A stretch of 64,000 nucleotides of DNA from Bacteroidota bacterium (GTDB taxonomy: Bacteria > Bacteroidota > Bacteroidia > Cytophagales > Cyclobacteriaceae). Positions within the stretch are counted from its first letter, which is position 1, and each line of letters starts with the position of its first letter. A program made the position numbers and the translations under genes. Below the pieces are notes generated by a model, which was not told the origin of the DNA, made no database searches, and saw only the letters and a program-made list of their open reading frames with translations. This document shows positions 53,960 to 62,568 of this stretch, piece by piece. Where the stretch lies: the NCBI GenBank assembly GCA_023417785.1, contig JAEZEH010000062.1, forward strand, positions 62,001 through 126,000, written 5' to 3'.

Positions 53960-54949
53960 ATGCGTTACAAAAAAATCGAAGGCGCTGAAAAACTACAGAT
54001 GTTCATTCAGCCGATGCTTGCACAGTCAACCGACCGCCCGGCTTTCGACGATCCGGAATGGATTTTCGAAATAAAGTGGGACGGCTACAGGGCCATCGCC
54101 GAGATAAATGGAGCTGACCGAAAGTTGTACTCCCGAAACGGACTCTCTTTCGCAGTTGCATACAAAAAAGTTTTCGACGCCCTGGCAACCATTCCCCATC
54201 GCGCCGTACTTGATGGTGAGATCGTGGTTATTGATAAGGAAGGCCGGCCCAGCTTTCAGAACCTGCAGAATTACTCGAGCCACACGCGGCTGGCCATACA
54301 CTATTATGTGTTTGATTGCCTTTCTCTTGACGGCCGCGACCTCACATCACTGCCGCTTTTAGAACGAAAGAAACTTTTAAAGGAGATAATTCCCGAGAGC
54401 GAATACATTCGTTACTGCGACCATATTTCCGGTGAGGGAATAGCTTTTTTTCACGCAGTCCAGGAAAAGAATCTGGAAGGCATAATTGCCAAGAAGTCGG
54501 AATCGCCATACGCCATAGGCAAACGGACCCCCTACTGGCTGAAGATCCGGAATATCAAACAGGACGAGGCAGTAATCGTAGGATATACTGCTCCCAAAGG
54601 AAGTCGCGAAGGATTTGGTTCGCTGCTGCTGGCTCAATATCAAAAAAAGAAACTCACCTATATCGGCAACGTTGGTACTGGCTTCAACACCGCCTCCCTA
54701 CGCGAATTGATTCGAAAGTTACAACCCCTGAGTCGATCAACGTCACCCCTGGATGTGCCGGTTAAAGTTCCCGGCGATACGACCTGGGTTGAGCCTCAAT
54801 TTGTTTGCAATGTTAAATACACTGAAATGACAACGGACGGAATATTGCGTCATCCGGTTTTTCTTGGACTACGCGTCGATAAGGAGCCCAGACAGGTCGT
54901 GGCTGCGCCACCGAAAAAAAAGAATTCCGGCCGGAAGTCGAAAGCCTGA
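53960..54949 (+). CDS. ATP-dependent DNA ligase, LigD-type ligase domain only
   Basis: A 329-residue protein (ATG 53960, MRYKKIEGAEK; ATG 53999 is another option). The adenylated Lys is in FEIKWDGYRAIAE, motif III is YYVFDCLSLDGRD, motif IV is LEGIIAKKSES and motif V is YWLKIRNIK. The OB domain follows with VGYTAPKGSREGFGSLLLAQ and VCNVKYTEMTTDGILRHP, the usual LigD ending. The phosphoesterase and primase-polymerase domains of full LigD are absent, and no ku gene is in the window. It may act in NHEJ with partners elsewhere or in another repair pathway. The C-terminal tail is Lys-rich (PKKKNSGRKSK). Confidence 0.9.
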   Translation: MRYKKIEGAEKLQMFIQPMLAQSTDRPAFDDPEWIFEIKWDGYRAIAEINGADRKLYSRNGLSFAVAYKKVFDALATIPHRAVLDGEIVVIDKEGRPSFQNLQNYSSHTRLAIHYYVFDCLSLDGRDLTSLPLLERKKLLKEIIPESEYIRYCDHISGEGIAFFHAVQEKNLEGIIAKKSESPYAIGKRTPYWLKIRNIKQDEAVIVGYTAPKGSREGFGSLLLAQYQKKKLTYIGNVGTGFNTASLRELIRKLQPLSRSTSPLDVPVKVPGDTTWVEPQFVCNVKYTEMTTDGILRHPVFLGLRVDKEPRQVVAAPPKKKNSGRKSKA

Positions 54950-55172
54950 GAAGTTAGTCAGACCAATCCAGGGCCATTCAATACCGCCAAAAAAAATCAA
55001 GTGGAACTTTTGACAGGGGATAGCACCGGGCGGCCACCAAGAATTCATACTGGAGAAATTTCGAAAGAAAAATTACACAGGCATTCTCATCTCTTTGAAG
55101 CGCGTTTTTAAAATTAAATATCGCCCTATTATTGGTGTCTGATATATTATTCATCTAGCGAGTAAGAGAACC

Positions 55173-55955
55173 ATGGACGAAGCCGAGAATATAGTATTAT
55201 ACAACACACGTATTTACGAAGAAGAGAATCTTGATCCGGGAGAGTTTTTACAAAAAGTGAGTCGGGTAAAACGCATCCGTACTTCACGCGATCTTATGTT
55301 TACGTTCTTTCCCACAACACAGCGGGAGATGGACCGCAACCGTAAACTTTGGGAATTCTGCAACGGGAACACTAATTCACTCAACTACGAGAACCATAAA
55401 TATTTTATCGTCATGTTCCCCCGATGGCTGTATCTGTTTCTGCGGTACACGCCCTGGGAAAATGTTCTGAACGCCATGACCGTTGCACTTACCGGGCTAT
55501 ATGCCGGCGATCCGGACCAGCGCGCGAACATGGAGAGTAAGCTTGACAAGGCTCTTTACCTTCGCGTAAAAGAGAATTTCTATGAACACTTTAGTGATTT
55601 TGAAGACTTCACCTTTATCGTTGCGCAGGACTGGAAACTCGCGGACGACATAAATGATGACTATTTTGATAAAAGAAAGAAGTTTATTACCCGGTTCGAC
55701 TATTTTTTCCGGGATCACTGTGGGAATGCTTTGATTCTTCCGTTCGTGTACCCGATTTATGATCCGCGCTTCGGCCAGAAATCGGCTTTCTGTAAAACCA
55801 ACTTTGAGATCAGGCTGGTGAACTCTTATTTCACCAAGAGCGATTGGAAAAGAATCGTTCAGGGAGAATCGTCTGATGAACTGATTCGTATTGACAGCGA
55901 GGAGGAGCCGTGGGTCAATTTCGTACGAAACTTTCAGCGCGCCAACCGAATCTGA
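55173..55955 (+). CDS. Uncharacterised 260-residue protein
   Basis: A 260-residue soluble protein (MDEAENIVLYNTRIYEEENL) with many aromatic and charged residues. It shows no signal peptide or clear membrane spans. YFIVMFPRWLYLFLRYTPWEN in the middle may be an amphipathic or buried helix. Late motifs include LILPFVYPIYDPRFGQKSAF and CKTNFEIRLV. I recognise no domain. A good terminator follows, so it is probably a one-gene transcript. Confidence 0.8.
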   Translation: MDEAENIVLYNTRIYEEENLDPGEFLQKVSRVKRIRTSRDLMFTFFPTTQREMDRNRKLWEFCNGNTNSLNYENHKYFIVMFPRWLYLFLRYTPWENVLNAMTVALTGLYAGDPDQRANMESKLDKALYLRVKENFYEHFSDFEDFTFIVAQDWKLADDINDDYFDKRKKFITRFDYFFRDHCGNALILPFVYPIYDPRFGQKSAFCKTNFEIRLVNSYFTKSDWKRIVQGESSDELIRIDSEEEPWVNFVRNFQRANRI

Positions 55956-55981
55956 TGCCATTTTTTGAACTCTGTTTATTG

Positions 55982-56017
55982 AACCCGGGAGTACATCTTC
56001 CGGGTTTTGTTTTTTTA
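55982..56017 (+). terminator. Rho-independent terminator
   Basis: AACCCGG (55982-55988) and CCGGGTT (56000-56006) form a 7-bp stem followed by TTTGTTTTTTT. It lies 27 bases after the stop at 55955. Confidence 0.88.
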
Positions 56018-56130
56018 GCTTTCGATAGTGAGGCCTTATCCCAATACGTTCCGATTCTATGAGAGCGTCATCCTTTTTCATAATTTTATAAAATGGCTTC
56101 GAAATGCCAGGACCAACTACGCTAAATCAC

Positions 56131-56577
56131 ATGCAGTTTGACGTAACATGCCATGACTTTGAATCTCTAACGCCCGGGGATGTTTACAATATGCTAAGGC
56201 TCCGGAGCGAAGTGTTTGTGGTGGAACAGAAATGTGTGTTTCTCGACGCCGACGACAGGGATCAGAATTGTCAACACGTATTGGTCAGGTTGGATGGAGA
56301 ACTCGTTAGCTGTAGCAGATTGGTACCACCGGGCCTGGTTTATGAAGAGATGTCAATAGGCAGGGTCGTTACCCATCCTTCTGTTCGCGGCTGCGGAGTC
56401 GGAAAACTCCTGATGGAAAAAAGTCTCTTTTACCTTCACGCGAAATTTGGTTCGGGCCCGGTGAGAATTGGCGCGCAGTATTATCTCAAACGCTTCTACG
56501 AAACCTTTGGATTCGTGCAGTGCAGTGACATTTATGATGAAGATGGAATCGATCATATCCACATGTTGAAGTCATAA
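56131..56577 (+). CDS. GNAT family N-acetyltransferase, ElaA-like
   Basis: A 148-residue protein from ATG 56131 (MQFDVTCHDFESLTPGD); an ATG at 56104 is an alternative. LRLRSEVFVVEQKCVFLDADDRD is the ElaA-type N-terminus. The acyl-CoA loop is VTHPSVRGCGVGKLL (RxxGxG), and YLKRFYETFGFV closes the fold. The substrate is unknown. Not linked to its neighbours: a terminator upstream and 94 bases downstream. Confidence 0.88.
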   Translation: MQFDVTCHDFESLTPGDVYNMLRLRSEVFVVEQKCVFLDADDRDQNCQHVLVRLDGELVSCSRLVPPGLVYEEMSIGRVVTHPSVRGCGVGKLLMEKSLFYLHAKFGSGPVRIGAQYYLKRFYETFGFVQCSDIYDEDGIDHIHMLKS

Positions 56578-56671
56578 AATCGGTTTTAGATCACTGGCGA
56601 CGCCCTTTAAAGATGGCACGTCCTTTTAACCCGATCCTCTACCTGGCTCGTGTGAGACGAGTGGAAAATTT

Positions 56672-57415
56672 ATGATTGTAACAGAGGAACAGAAGAAGGA
56701 AGCCCATTCCTTTTATAAGGAAGCATTGGAAGGATTAAATGAATGCGGTGCCCCGTATATGCTGGGGGGTGCGTTTGCCCTATTCCATCACACGGGAATT
56801 TACAGGGACACCAAGGATCTTGATGTCTTCTGTCGGTCGGGTGATTATCCGAAAATCATGAAGTATTTTTCATCCAGGGGCTATCGCACTGAACTGACAG
56901 ACGTGCGGTGGCTCGCCAAGATATACAAGGGCGATTACTTCATCGACGTGATCTTTGACACAGTAAATAATATATGCACGGTAGACGATACCTGGTTTAA
57001 CCACGCCCCTCAGGGCGAGTTCGCGGGGATGCCCGTGCTGTTCCTGCCCGCGGAGGAACTGATCTGGTGCAAGATATATGTCCAGAATCGCGAACGTTTC
57101 GATGGTGCGGATGTAAATCATATCATCCTGAAAACCGGAAAAACGCTTAATTGGAAACGTCTTTTGGGAAGGCTCGAACAACACTGGCACCTCTTGCTCG
57201 CGCAAATACTTATGTTTCAGTTTGTGTACCCTTCAGACTTCGCCGATATCATTCCTAAGTGGTTGTTCGACGAACTCGTTCGTCGCGCCCAGGAACAGTA
57301 CGATCTGCCTCCGTCAGTCGCGAAGATCTGTCGCGGCCCCATCATTGATCAGACGCAATACCACGTGGATATCAAGGAATGGGATTATAAAGTGCAAACC
57401 ATGAGAAGCGTTTGA
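56672..57415 (+). CDS. Nucleotidyltransferase-fold protein
   Basis: A 247-residue protein. The polymerase-beta-type nucleotidyltransferase site is visible: MLGGAFALFHHTG (GG motif), then TKDLDVFCRSGDYPK with two carboxylates and a third candidate in YFIDVIFDTV. The C-terminal half has conserved ELIWCKIYVQNRERFDGADV, similar to nucleotidyltransferases that act on or detect small substrates. Substrate unknown. The metallophosphoesterase gene starts 4 bases after its stop, implying one operon and joint function. Confidence 0.82.
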   Translation: MIVTEEQKKEAHSFYKEALEGLNECGAPYMLGGAFALFHHTGIYRDTKDLDVFCRSGDYPKIMKYFSSRGYRTELTDVRWLAKIYKGDYFIDVIFDTVNNICTVDDTWFNHAPQGEFAGMPVLFLPAEELIWCKIYVQNRERFDGADVNHIILKTGKTLNWKRLLGRLEQHWHLLLAQILMFQFVYPSDFADIIPKWLFDELVRRAQEQYDLPPSVAKICRGPIIDQTQYHVDIKEWDYKVQTMRSV

Positions 57416-57419
57416 AATT

Positions 57420-58202
57420 ATGAGTGAACCAAAAACAATTTCACGAATTGCAGCCGTTGGCGACATCCACATTCGTGAAAACGAAAAAGGAAAGTGGGTT
57501 GAATATTTTAAGGAAGTCTCAGGCAAGGCGGATGTGCTGGTGATCTGCGGCGATCTTACTGACACGGGTGACGAGGTGGAGGCTCAGGTACTGGCCGAAG
57601 AGCTAAAAGCCTGTACCATTCCCGTGGTGGCTGTCCTTGGAAATCACGATTTTGAAAAAGGACGCCATAAGTTGATCAGGCAGATCATGATCAGCAACAA
57701 TGTGCACGTGCTCGACGGCGAGTCAGTAGTAATCGGAGATGTAGGCTTTGCAGGCGTAAAAGGATTTGGCGGAGGGTTCGATAATCATATGCTATCTATG
57801 TTCGGCGAAGGAGCCATGAAAGCTTTTGTTCAGGAAGCTGTAGACGAAGCACTTCATCTGGAACGGGCGCTTGCCCGACTTGACTCGGAACATGACGGGT
57901 TGAAAAAAATCGCAGTATTGCATTACTCTCCGATAAAAGATACTGTAGTGGGTGAACCTGAAGTAATCTGGCCGTTCCTGGGCTCATCGCGCCTGGCCGA
58001 ACCACTCAATCGCAAACAGGTTCTCGCGGCGTTTCACGGTCATGCACACGTTGGAACGCTTGAAGGACAGACTTCGGCAGGTATAAAGGTCTTTAATGTT
58101 TCAAAACCGATTTTACAGCGTGCGGGATACGAATGCCCTTTCTATGTTTTCGATGTGACCGACGCGGGATCAGAACAAGTTTCTAAACAAGATGTACGCT
58201 AA
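57420..58202 (+). CDS. Calcineurin-like metallophosphoesterase
   Basis: A 260-residue protein with all metal motifs: AVGDIHIRE (D-x-H), VLVICGDLTDTG (GDxxD), AVLGNHDFEKG (GNHD), LHYSPIKDT (H) and AAFHGHAHVGTLEG (GHxH). Family members cleave phosphomono- or diesters. Placed directly behind the nucleotidyltransferase with 4 bases between them, so it may remove or process the product of that enzyme. No signal peptide. Confidence 0.9.
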   Translation: MSEPKTISRIAAVGDIHIRENEKGKWVEYFKEVSGKADVLVICGDLTDTGDEVEAQVLAEELKACTIPVVAVLGNHDFEKGRHKLIRQIMISNNVHVLDGESVVIGDVGFAGVKGFGGGFDNHMLSMFGEGAMKAFVQEAVDEALHLERALARLDSEHDGLKKIAVLHYSPIKDTVVGEPEVIWPFLGSSRLAEPLNRKQVLAAFHGHAHVGTLEGQTSAGIKVFNVSKPILQRAGYECPFYVFDVTDAGSEQVSKQDVR

Positions 58203-58435
58203 TTTTTCGCCGCCGGAAGGGCCAAAAACCTTGCAATTATCATACATCACCAGGCAATCTCTCAGCATTGATAAATCACTTTAATATTACATAAGAGTTA
58301 CCTGCTGGTAGTAGTATTCTCTATAAACCATTCCAGAATAGGCATTTATCAGAGCGGCACGCGATTGCGATGCAATCAAATTCCACACCTTTCCCTATAC
58401 ACTTACGTGGACACAAATTACGCGTGCAAACCGAA

Positions 58436-58443
58436 TATCTTTG
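58436..58443 (+). promoter_or_regulatory. -7 element of the receiver gene at 58462
   Basis: TATCTTTG matches TAnnTTTG exactly; start near 58450, a leader of about 12 bases. The -33 box is not obvious. Confidence 0.4.
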
Positions 58444-58461
58444 CACTAAGAACACCACACT

Positions 58462-58854
58462 ATGCCCCGCATTGCCAACCTTTGGATTATTGACGACGAT
58501 CCTATGACGTCCTTTTATATCAAGAGGCTGGCGGAACTCGGCGAACTGGCGAGCATCATATCGATTTTCGACCGGGCTCAGGGCGCGGCCGAATACCTCC
58601 TCCACCATAAGAAAACTCCGGAGCATCTTCCCGATTTCATTCTGCTCGACATCTATATGCCGGAACTCGATGGCTGGGGATTTCTCAGCCAGTTTGAAGA
58701 AGTGAGGCCCGCGCTTATGAAGAAGCCGGAGATATGTATAGTAACGTCTTCAGATCATAAGCAGGATCGCGAAAGGGCTGAAGCCCTCCCCTTTGTGAAA
58801 GCTTACCTTCAGAAACCTCTGACGCTCCAGGTGCTGAAAGACGTCATCCAGTAG
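58462..58854 (+). CDS. Receiver-domain-only response regulator
   Basis: A 130-residue REC domain: LWIIDDDPM at residues 7-15, phospho-Asp63 in FILLDIYMPELDGWG, switch Thr in CIVTSSDHKQD and Lys in AYLQKPLT. It resembles the receiver at 42257 more than the Rcp1-like ones (TSSD and KPL motifs). No kinase is nearby. Confidence 0.9.
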   Translation: MPRIANLWIIDDDPMTSFYIKRLAELGELASIISIFDRAQGAAEYLLHHKKTPEHLPDFILLDIYMPELDGWGFLSQFEEVRPALMKKPEICIVTSSDHKQDRERAEALPFVKAYLQKPLTLQVLKDVIQ

Positions 58855-58873
58855 CCCTCCCGTTAAGTTGCCG

Positions 58874-59131
58874 TCAGACTATGCCTCTTTTGTCGACTAA
58901 CTGATCAACCTGAATGTTATACTTGTCAAGGAGACTTCGGATCTGCGTAAGTGCTTCACTTCTGTCGTACCTTGCATTGAGACTTTTTACCATGATCAAC
59001 AAAGTATCAAGTGTTCTTTCGTCTTCAAGATTGTCGGAAGGATACAAAGGCACTAATGCCTGGAAACCGGCCTTCTCCATCAGTTCAAGCAGTTGCGCAA
59101 CGATTTCAGTTTCAATGGTATGTTGTTCCAT
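58874..59131 (-). CDS. Small hypothetical protein
   Basis: An 85-residue acidic helical protein (MEQHTIETEIVAQLLELMEKAG). Hydrophobic Leu/Ile spacing suggests helical bundles. It is 11 bases from the end of the exported-protein gene upstream on the same strand, so probably cotranscribed. No family known. Confidence 0.6.
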   Translation of the reverse strand: MEQHTIETEIVAQLLELMEKAGFQALVPLYPSDNLEDERTLDTLLIMVKSLNARYDRSEALTQIRSLLDKYNIQVDQLVDKRGIV

Positions 59132-59142
59132 AGAATTTTTTA

Positions 59143-59529
59143 TTAAGGTGACTCACTCTCCATATCCGCCTTTGACTTTTCCTTTACGCTAACGGTGTTG
59201 CCTTCTTCGGTGAACCCGTACGACCGAACCACGGAATCGTCGGCGAAATGGATCCAGTACAGTCCGGATTTTTGATCCTGCCAGATGATGCGTCTTCGCC
59301 AACCTGAGAATAACTCGTTGTTTTCAAGTTCATTTACCAGTTCTGCCGGAATGTCATTGATGGTCACCTTCCGGAAATGTGGCGGCGGATTGTCGAAACC
59401 TGCGTCATCATACAATGAGCTGTCAGTACCAGCCTCGGGCAGTCCCTGGATGAATCGTATGGTATCGTCCTCCTGGGCCTCAGAAACTATGGAGACCAGA
59501 AATAAGCAAATAAGCAGGCTGTACCGCAT
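59143..59529 (-). CDS. Small exported protein of unknown function
   Basis: A 128-residue protein with signal peptide MRYSLLICLFLVSIVSEAQ and a mature part of about 110 residues. It contains FRKVTINDIPAELVNELENN and GLYWIHFADDSVVRSYGF, a possible BLIP/PepSY-like strand-helix pattern, but not enough to assign a family. First gene of a pair with the small protein at 58874. Confidence 0.65.
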   Translation of the reverse strand: MRYSLLICLFLVSIVSEAQEDDTIRFIQGLPEAGTDSSLYDDAGFDNPPPHFRKVTINDIPAELVNELENNELFSGWRRRIIWQDQKSGLYWIHFADDSVVRSYGFTEEGNTVSVKEKSKADMESESP

Positions 59530-59580
59530 GTCATTGTGTGTAAAGGTTTGTTAGTGCGGAACAATATTATGCCTGAAAGA

Positions 59581-59871
59581 TCATGGGACACCCTGTACAA
59601 GCAACATCTTCGTATAGGAAGCGCGTTGCCGGATGTTTTTGGCCTGTGCATAATCGTCGGATACCCACCACGCTTTCGCCTTTTCCACGGAAGGGAACTC
59701 AAGAATGACGATGCGCTCGGGCGACCATTCGCCCTCGAGTGTTTCAGTCGTGCCCCCTCTTACGAGAAATTGTCCCCCAAAAGGAACAAGTGATGCCGGA
59801 GTGAGTTTCTTATACTCCTCATAAAGAACCGGATCGGTGATTTTAATCTCCACAATAATAAAAGCTTTCAT
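59581..59871 (-). CDS. DUF1330 family protein
   Basis: A 96-residue ferredoxin-like alpha/beta-barrel protein (MKAFIIVEIKITDPVLYEEY). RIVILEFPSVEKAKAWWVSDDY is the DUF1330 hallmark. Family function unknown; relatives include small monooxygenase-like domains. Confidence 0.9.
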   Translation of the reverse strand: MKAFIIVEIKITDPVLYEEYKKLTPASLVPFGGQFLVRGGTTETLEGEWSPERIVILEFPSVEKAKAWWVSDDYAQAKNIRQRASYTKMLLVQGVP

Positions 59872-60104
59872 CGGAATCGATTGAACAGTATAACGCTATT
59901 AAGATTCGGTACTGGCCCCCGGCACAATCTCGGCGGTTTCCCGTCCCGGGTGTACTTTAAAAGTAAATAAATACCCAATTAACCGGAACAATCAACGTCA
60001 AGTGGATCAGGCAGCGGTTGCTGGAATGAAAATTTTTAGAGAGGTGATGGCAGCTGCACCTTGCAACTGCCTGAATACTGAAACTAAAAATTAAACAAGA
60101 AGCT

Positions 60105-60395
60105 ATGAAAAAGTTATTTGTAATACTGCTGGCAAGTATGACACTCGCGGCTTGCGGAGATGGATCGAGCAGCTCTGAAGCAAACCGTGATGAAACTGAG
60201 AACTACGACAATACTACTCCAAGTGTATCGCCGGATCTGGAAAGCGACACGACAAGTAGCGATTACATGCAGAGCGACACTACCGCTACCGGAACTGACA
60301 TGGGTACGGGCACTGGCACAACGGGTACGACAGGCGAGACGGGCACAATGGATGACGATGCTTCGGGCACCACTGCTCCCCCGCCCAGCCGATAA
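60105..60395 (+). CDS. Small lipoprotein with a disordered Thr/Gly/Asp-rich tail
   Basis: A 96-residue protein: MKKLFVILLASMTLAAC is a lipobox (Cys17). The mature region is low complexity, acidic and rich in S, T, G and D (TGTDMGTGTGTTGTTGETGT), and ends in PPPSR. Most likely outer- or inner-membrane-anchored and unstructured. Followed by a strong terminator. Confidence 0.8.
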   Translation: MKKLFVILLASMTLAACGDGSSSSEANRDETENYDNTTPSVSPDLESDTTSSDYMQSDTTATGTDMGTGTGTTGTTGETGTMDDDASGTTAPPPSR

Positions 60396-60423
60396 AGTTT
60401 CGTAGCAATTAAATTTTCGCCTA

Positions 60424-60459
60424 AATGGGCTGCCTTGAAATAAGGCAGCCCATTTTTTT
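60424..60459 (+). terminator. Rho-independent terminator of the lipoprotein gene
   Basis: Stem AATGGGCTGCCTT (60424-60436), loop of five and AAGGCAGCCCATT (60442-60454), overlapping a T-run to 60459. A very strong hairpin. Confidence 0.95.
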
Positions 60460-60544
60460 GGTGCGGGCCGGCAAATTCCGCGGACGGGATTTCATTTCTT
60501 TAACCGAAATGTTTCCCTAATATTATGCACTAAACCGGGCGCTT

Positions 60545-61681
60545 ATGAACAGAAGAAATTTCGTTCGACATGCAGCGTTGTCTGCTGCCGCTTTCACCGT
60601 TGGTACCCACGCATCATTTGCATCGACGTTCAAAGAGAATCCGCTCCCACGGTGGCGTGGATTTAATTTGCTTGATTTCTTCTCACCCGATCCGCGTAAT
60701 CCACGGCTTGCTACATCAGATGAAAACCTGAAGTGGATAAGTGATTGGGGCTTTGATTTTGTCCGCGTGCCGATGGCCTACCCGTATTACCTCGACATCG
60801 ATCACAGCAAGAATATCACTGCGGATGATGTGTATAAGATCAATGAACGTGCAGTTGACAAAATTGATCGCCTCGTTACCACTGCTCATAAGTACAACCT
60901 GCATGTAAGCCTGAACCTTCATCGCGCTCCCGGCTACTGTATAAACGCTGGTTTCTACGAGCCGTTTAACCTGTGGAAGGATGACGCTGCACAACGCGCA
61001 TTCTACTACCATTGGGCAATGTGGGCGAAACGCTATAGTGGGATATCTCCAAAAAAGATCAGCTTTGATCTGGTGAACGAACCCGCCATGCGCGAAGATA
61101 TGAATGACCAGCATTCGAAGTCTACGACTGTGCCTGGTAACATTTACCGCAAGGTTGCCAAAGGTGCCCTCGATGCCATAAAACGTGAAAAAAAGGATGC
61201 TCTCGTTATTGCCGATGGAAACGATGTCGGTAATTCCGTTATCCACGAAATCAAGGATCTTCCCATCGCGCAAAGTTGCCGGGGATATTTCCCGCACGCC
61301 ATTTCACATTACAAAGCCCCTTGGGCTAATAAGGATCCTGAAAACCTTCCCCGACCGTCATGGCCTGGAGAAATGAACGGAAAGCACTTCAACCGCGCAT
61401 CCCTCGAATCATATTATCAACCCTGGATCGACCTGACAAAAGAAGGCGTTGGTGTGCATTGCGGGGAGTGCGGGTGCTGGAACAAAACACCTCACGACGT
61501 GTTCCTCGCATGGTTCGGGGATTTACTTGACGTTCTGAAGTCCAATAAGATTGGGTTCGCAATCTGGGAATTCGCTGGCGATTTTGGTGTGCTTAATTCC
61601 GGACGAACCGACATTGCGTATGAGGACTGGCATGGGTATAAACTCGACCGTAAATTTCTGGACTTGCTAATGAAGTCTTAG
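60545..61681 (+). CDS. Glycoside hydrolase family 5 (cellulase-like), Tat-exported
   Basis: A 378-residue protein. MNRRNFVRHAALSAAAFTVG is a Tat-type signal with the RR pair at residues 3-4. The barrel starts RWRGFNLLDFF. The acid/base Glu is in SFDLVNEPAM near residue 180 and the nucleophile Glu in GVHCGECGCWN near residue 300, where family members often have GEFG. AIWEFAGDFG and the aromatic WPGEMNGKHF are further landmarks. The product may act on beta-glucans or related polysaccharides in the periplasm; specificity cannot be read here. Monocistronic. Confidence 0.92.
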   Translation: MNRRNFVRHAALSAAAFTVGTHASFASTFKENPLPRWRGFNLLDFFSPDPRNPRLATSDENLKWISDWGFDFVRVPMAYPYYLDIDHSKNITADDVYKINERAVDKIDRLVTTAHKYNLHVSLNLHRAPGYCINAGFYEPFNLWKDDAAQRAFYYHWAMWAKRYSGISPKKISFDLVNEPAMREDMNDQHSKSTTVPGNIYRKVAKGALDAIKREKKDALVIADGNDVGNSVIHEIKDLPIAQSCRGYFPHAISHYKAPWANKDPENLPRPSWPGEMNGKHFNRASLESYYQPWIDLTKEGVGVHCGECGCWNKTPHDVFLAWFGDLLDVLKSNKIGFAIWEFAGDFGVLNSGRTDIAYEDWHGYKLDRKFLDLLMKS

Positions 61682-61815
61682 TCAATTACCCTGGACTCGC
61701 CGGCGTACTCGTCGGCGTATTCTTTTTGTTTTGATACTATTTATCTATTTTATCGGCGTTAACGGGCACCAGCAAGGTGAGGGCTCGTTCAGTCCTATTT
61801 TCTTCCAGGCAATTG

Positions 61816-62271
61816 ATGAAGCAACCCAACACGACCAAACGAATCCTTCTTGTAGACGATGACCTGGACGACCGGGAGCTGTTTGTAGAGGCGTTTTTGC
61901 TACTGGAGAATAGCGCCGGCGTGGATACATTGGAAGGTTCCGAATACCTGATAGAACATCTTGAGCGGTCTGATCCCTTGCCCCACTTCATCTTCCTGGA
62001 TTTGAACATGCCCAGGAAAACCGGAAAGCAATGCCTCAAAGAGATCCGGCAAAGCCACCGGTTCAGGGAAATCAAGGTGGTTATTTACAGTACTTCCATT
62101 AACCCGAGAGACGTCGCGGAAACGTATCGGGATGGCGCCTACTGTTTCATTCAAAAGCCCAATTCTTTCGCTGAGCTAAAAAGGTTGCTACAAAAGGTGA
62201 TAACTTCTGAGATTCCCAGTCATAGTCTCAATGAAGGATATATATTCTCCAGTGGCAAAAGTGAGCCATAA
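61816..62271 (+). CDS. Receiver-domain-only response regulator, Rcp1-like
   Basis: A 151-residue REC domain from ATG 61816 (MKQPNTTKRILLVDDDLDDR). Phospho-Asp62 in FIFLDLNMPRKTG, switch in IYSTSINP and Lys in FIQKPNSFAELK. Its DDxDDR and KPxSF features match the receiver of the bph operon (42807-43250), so it may take part in the same relay. The open frame goes 13 codons further up without support. No kinase next to it. Confidence 0.9.
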   Translation: MKQPNTTKRILLVDDDLDDRELFVEAFLLLENSAGVDTLEGSEYLIEHLERSDPLPHFIFLDLNMPRKTGKQCLKEIRQSHRFREIKVVIYSTSINPRDVAETYRDGAYCFIQKPNSFAELKRLLQKVITSEIPSHSLNEGYIFSSGKSEP

Positions 62272-62518
62272 TCCCGGTCAATACCAATCCGGCTTCCCGG
62301 TGTTTAAGTGTTAATCCCTTCGGGCTTCTGCATAAAACTCAATCATCTGGACTTAAATCAGTCTGCACTACGACCGCCGAGCCCGTCTTTTAATTTGATG
62401 ATCGCATCAGGGCGACCAGTGTCGTGATTTCGCGGTCAGCGACTAAGCGGCAGACCAGGTACGCCTATAAGATCAATTGTCCGCGTTACCGGTCCAACAT
62501 TTCTTTTTTTCATCCCCC

Positions 62519-62547
62519 TTTGGGTATCACTTTTCTCTATACTTTTG
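62519..62547 (+). promoter_or_regulatory. Promoter of the YkgJ-like gene
   Basis: TTTG (62519-62522), 17-base spacer, TACTTTTG (62540-62547): a full match to TTTG and TAnnTTTG. Start near 62553, 16 bases ahead of the ATG at 62569. It also shows that a TTG start at 62545 is wrong. Confidence 0.65.
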
Positions 62548-62568
62548 CATCCTGATAAAAATGTATCC

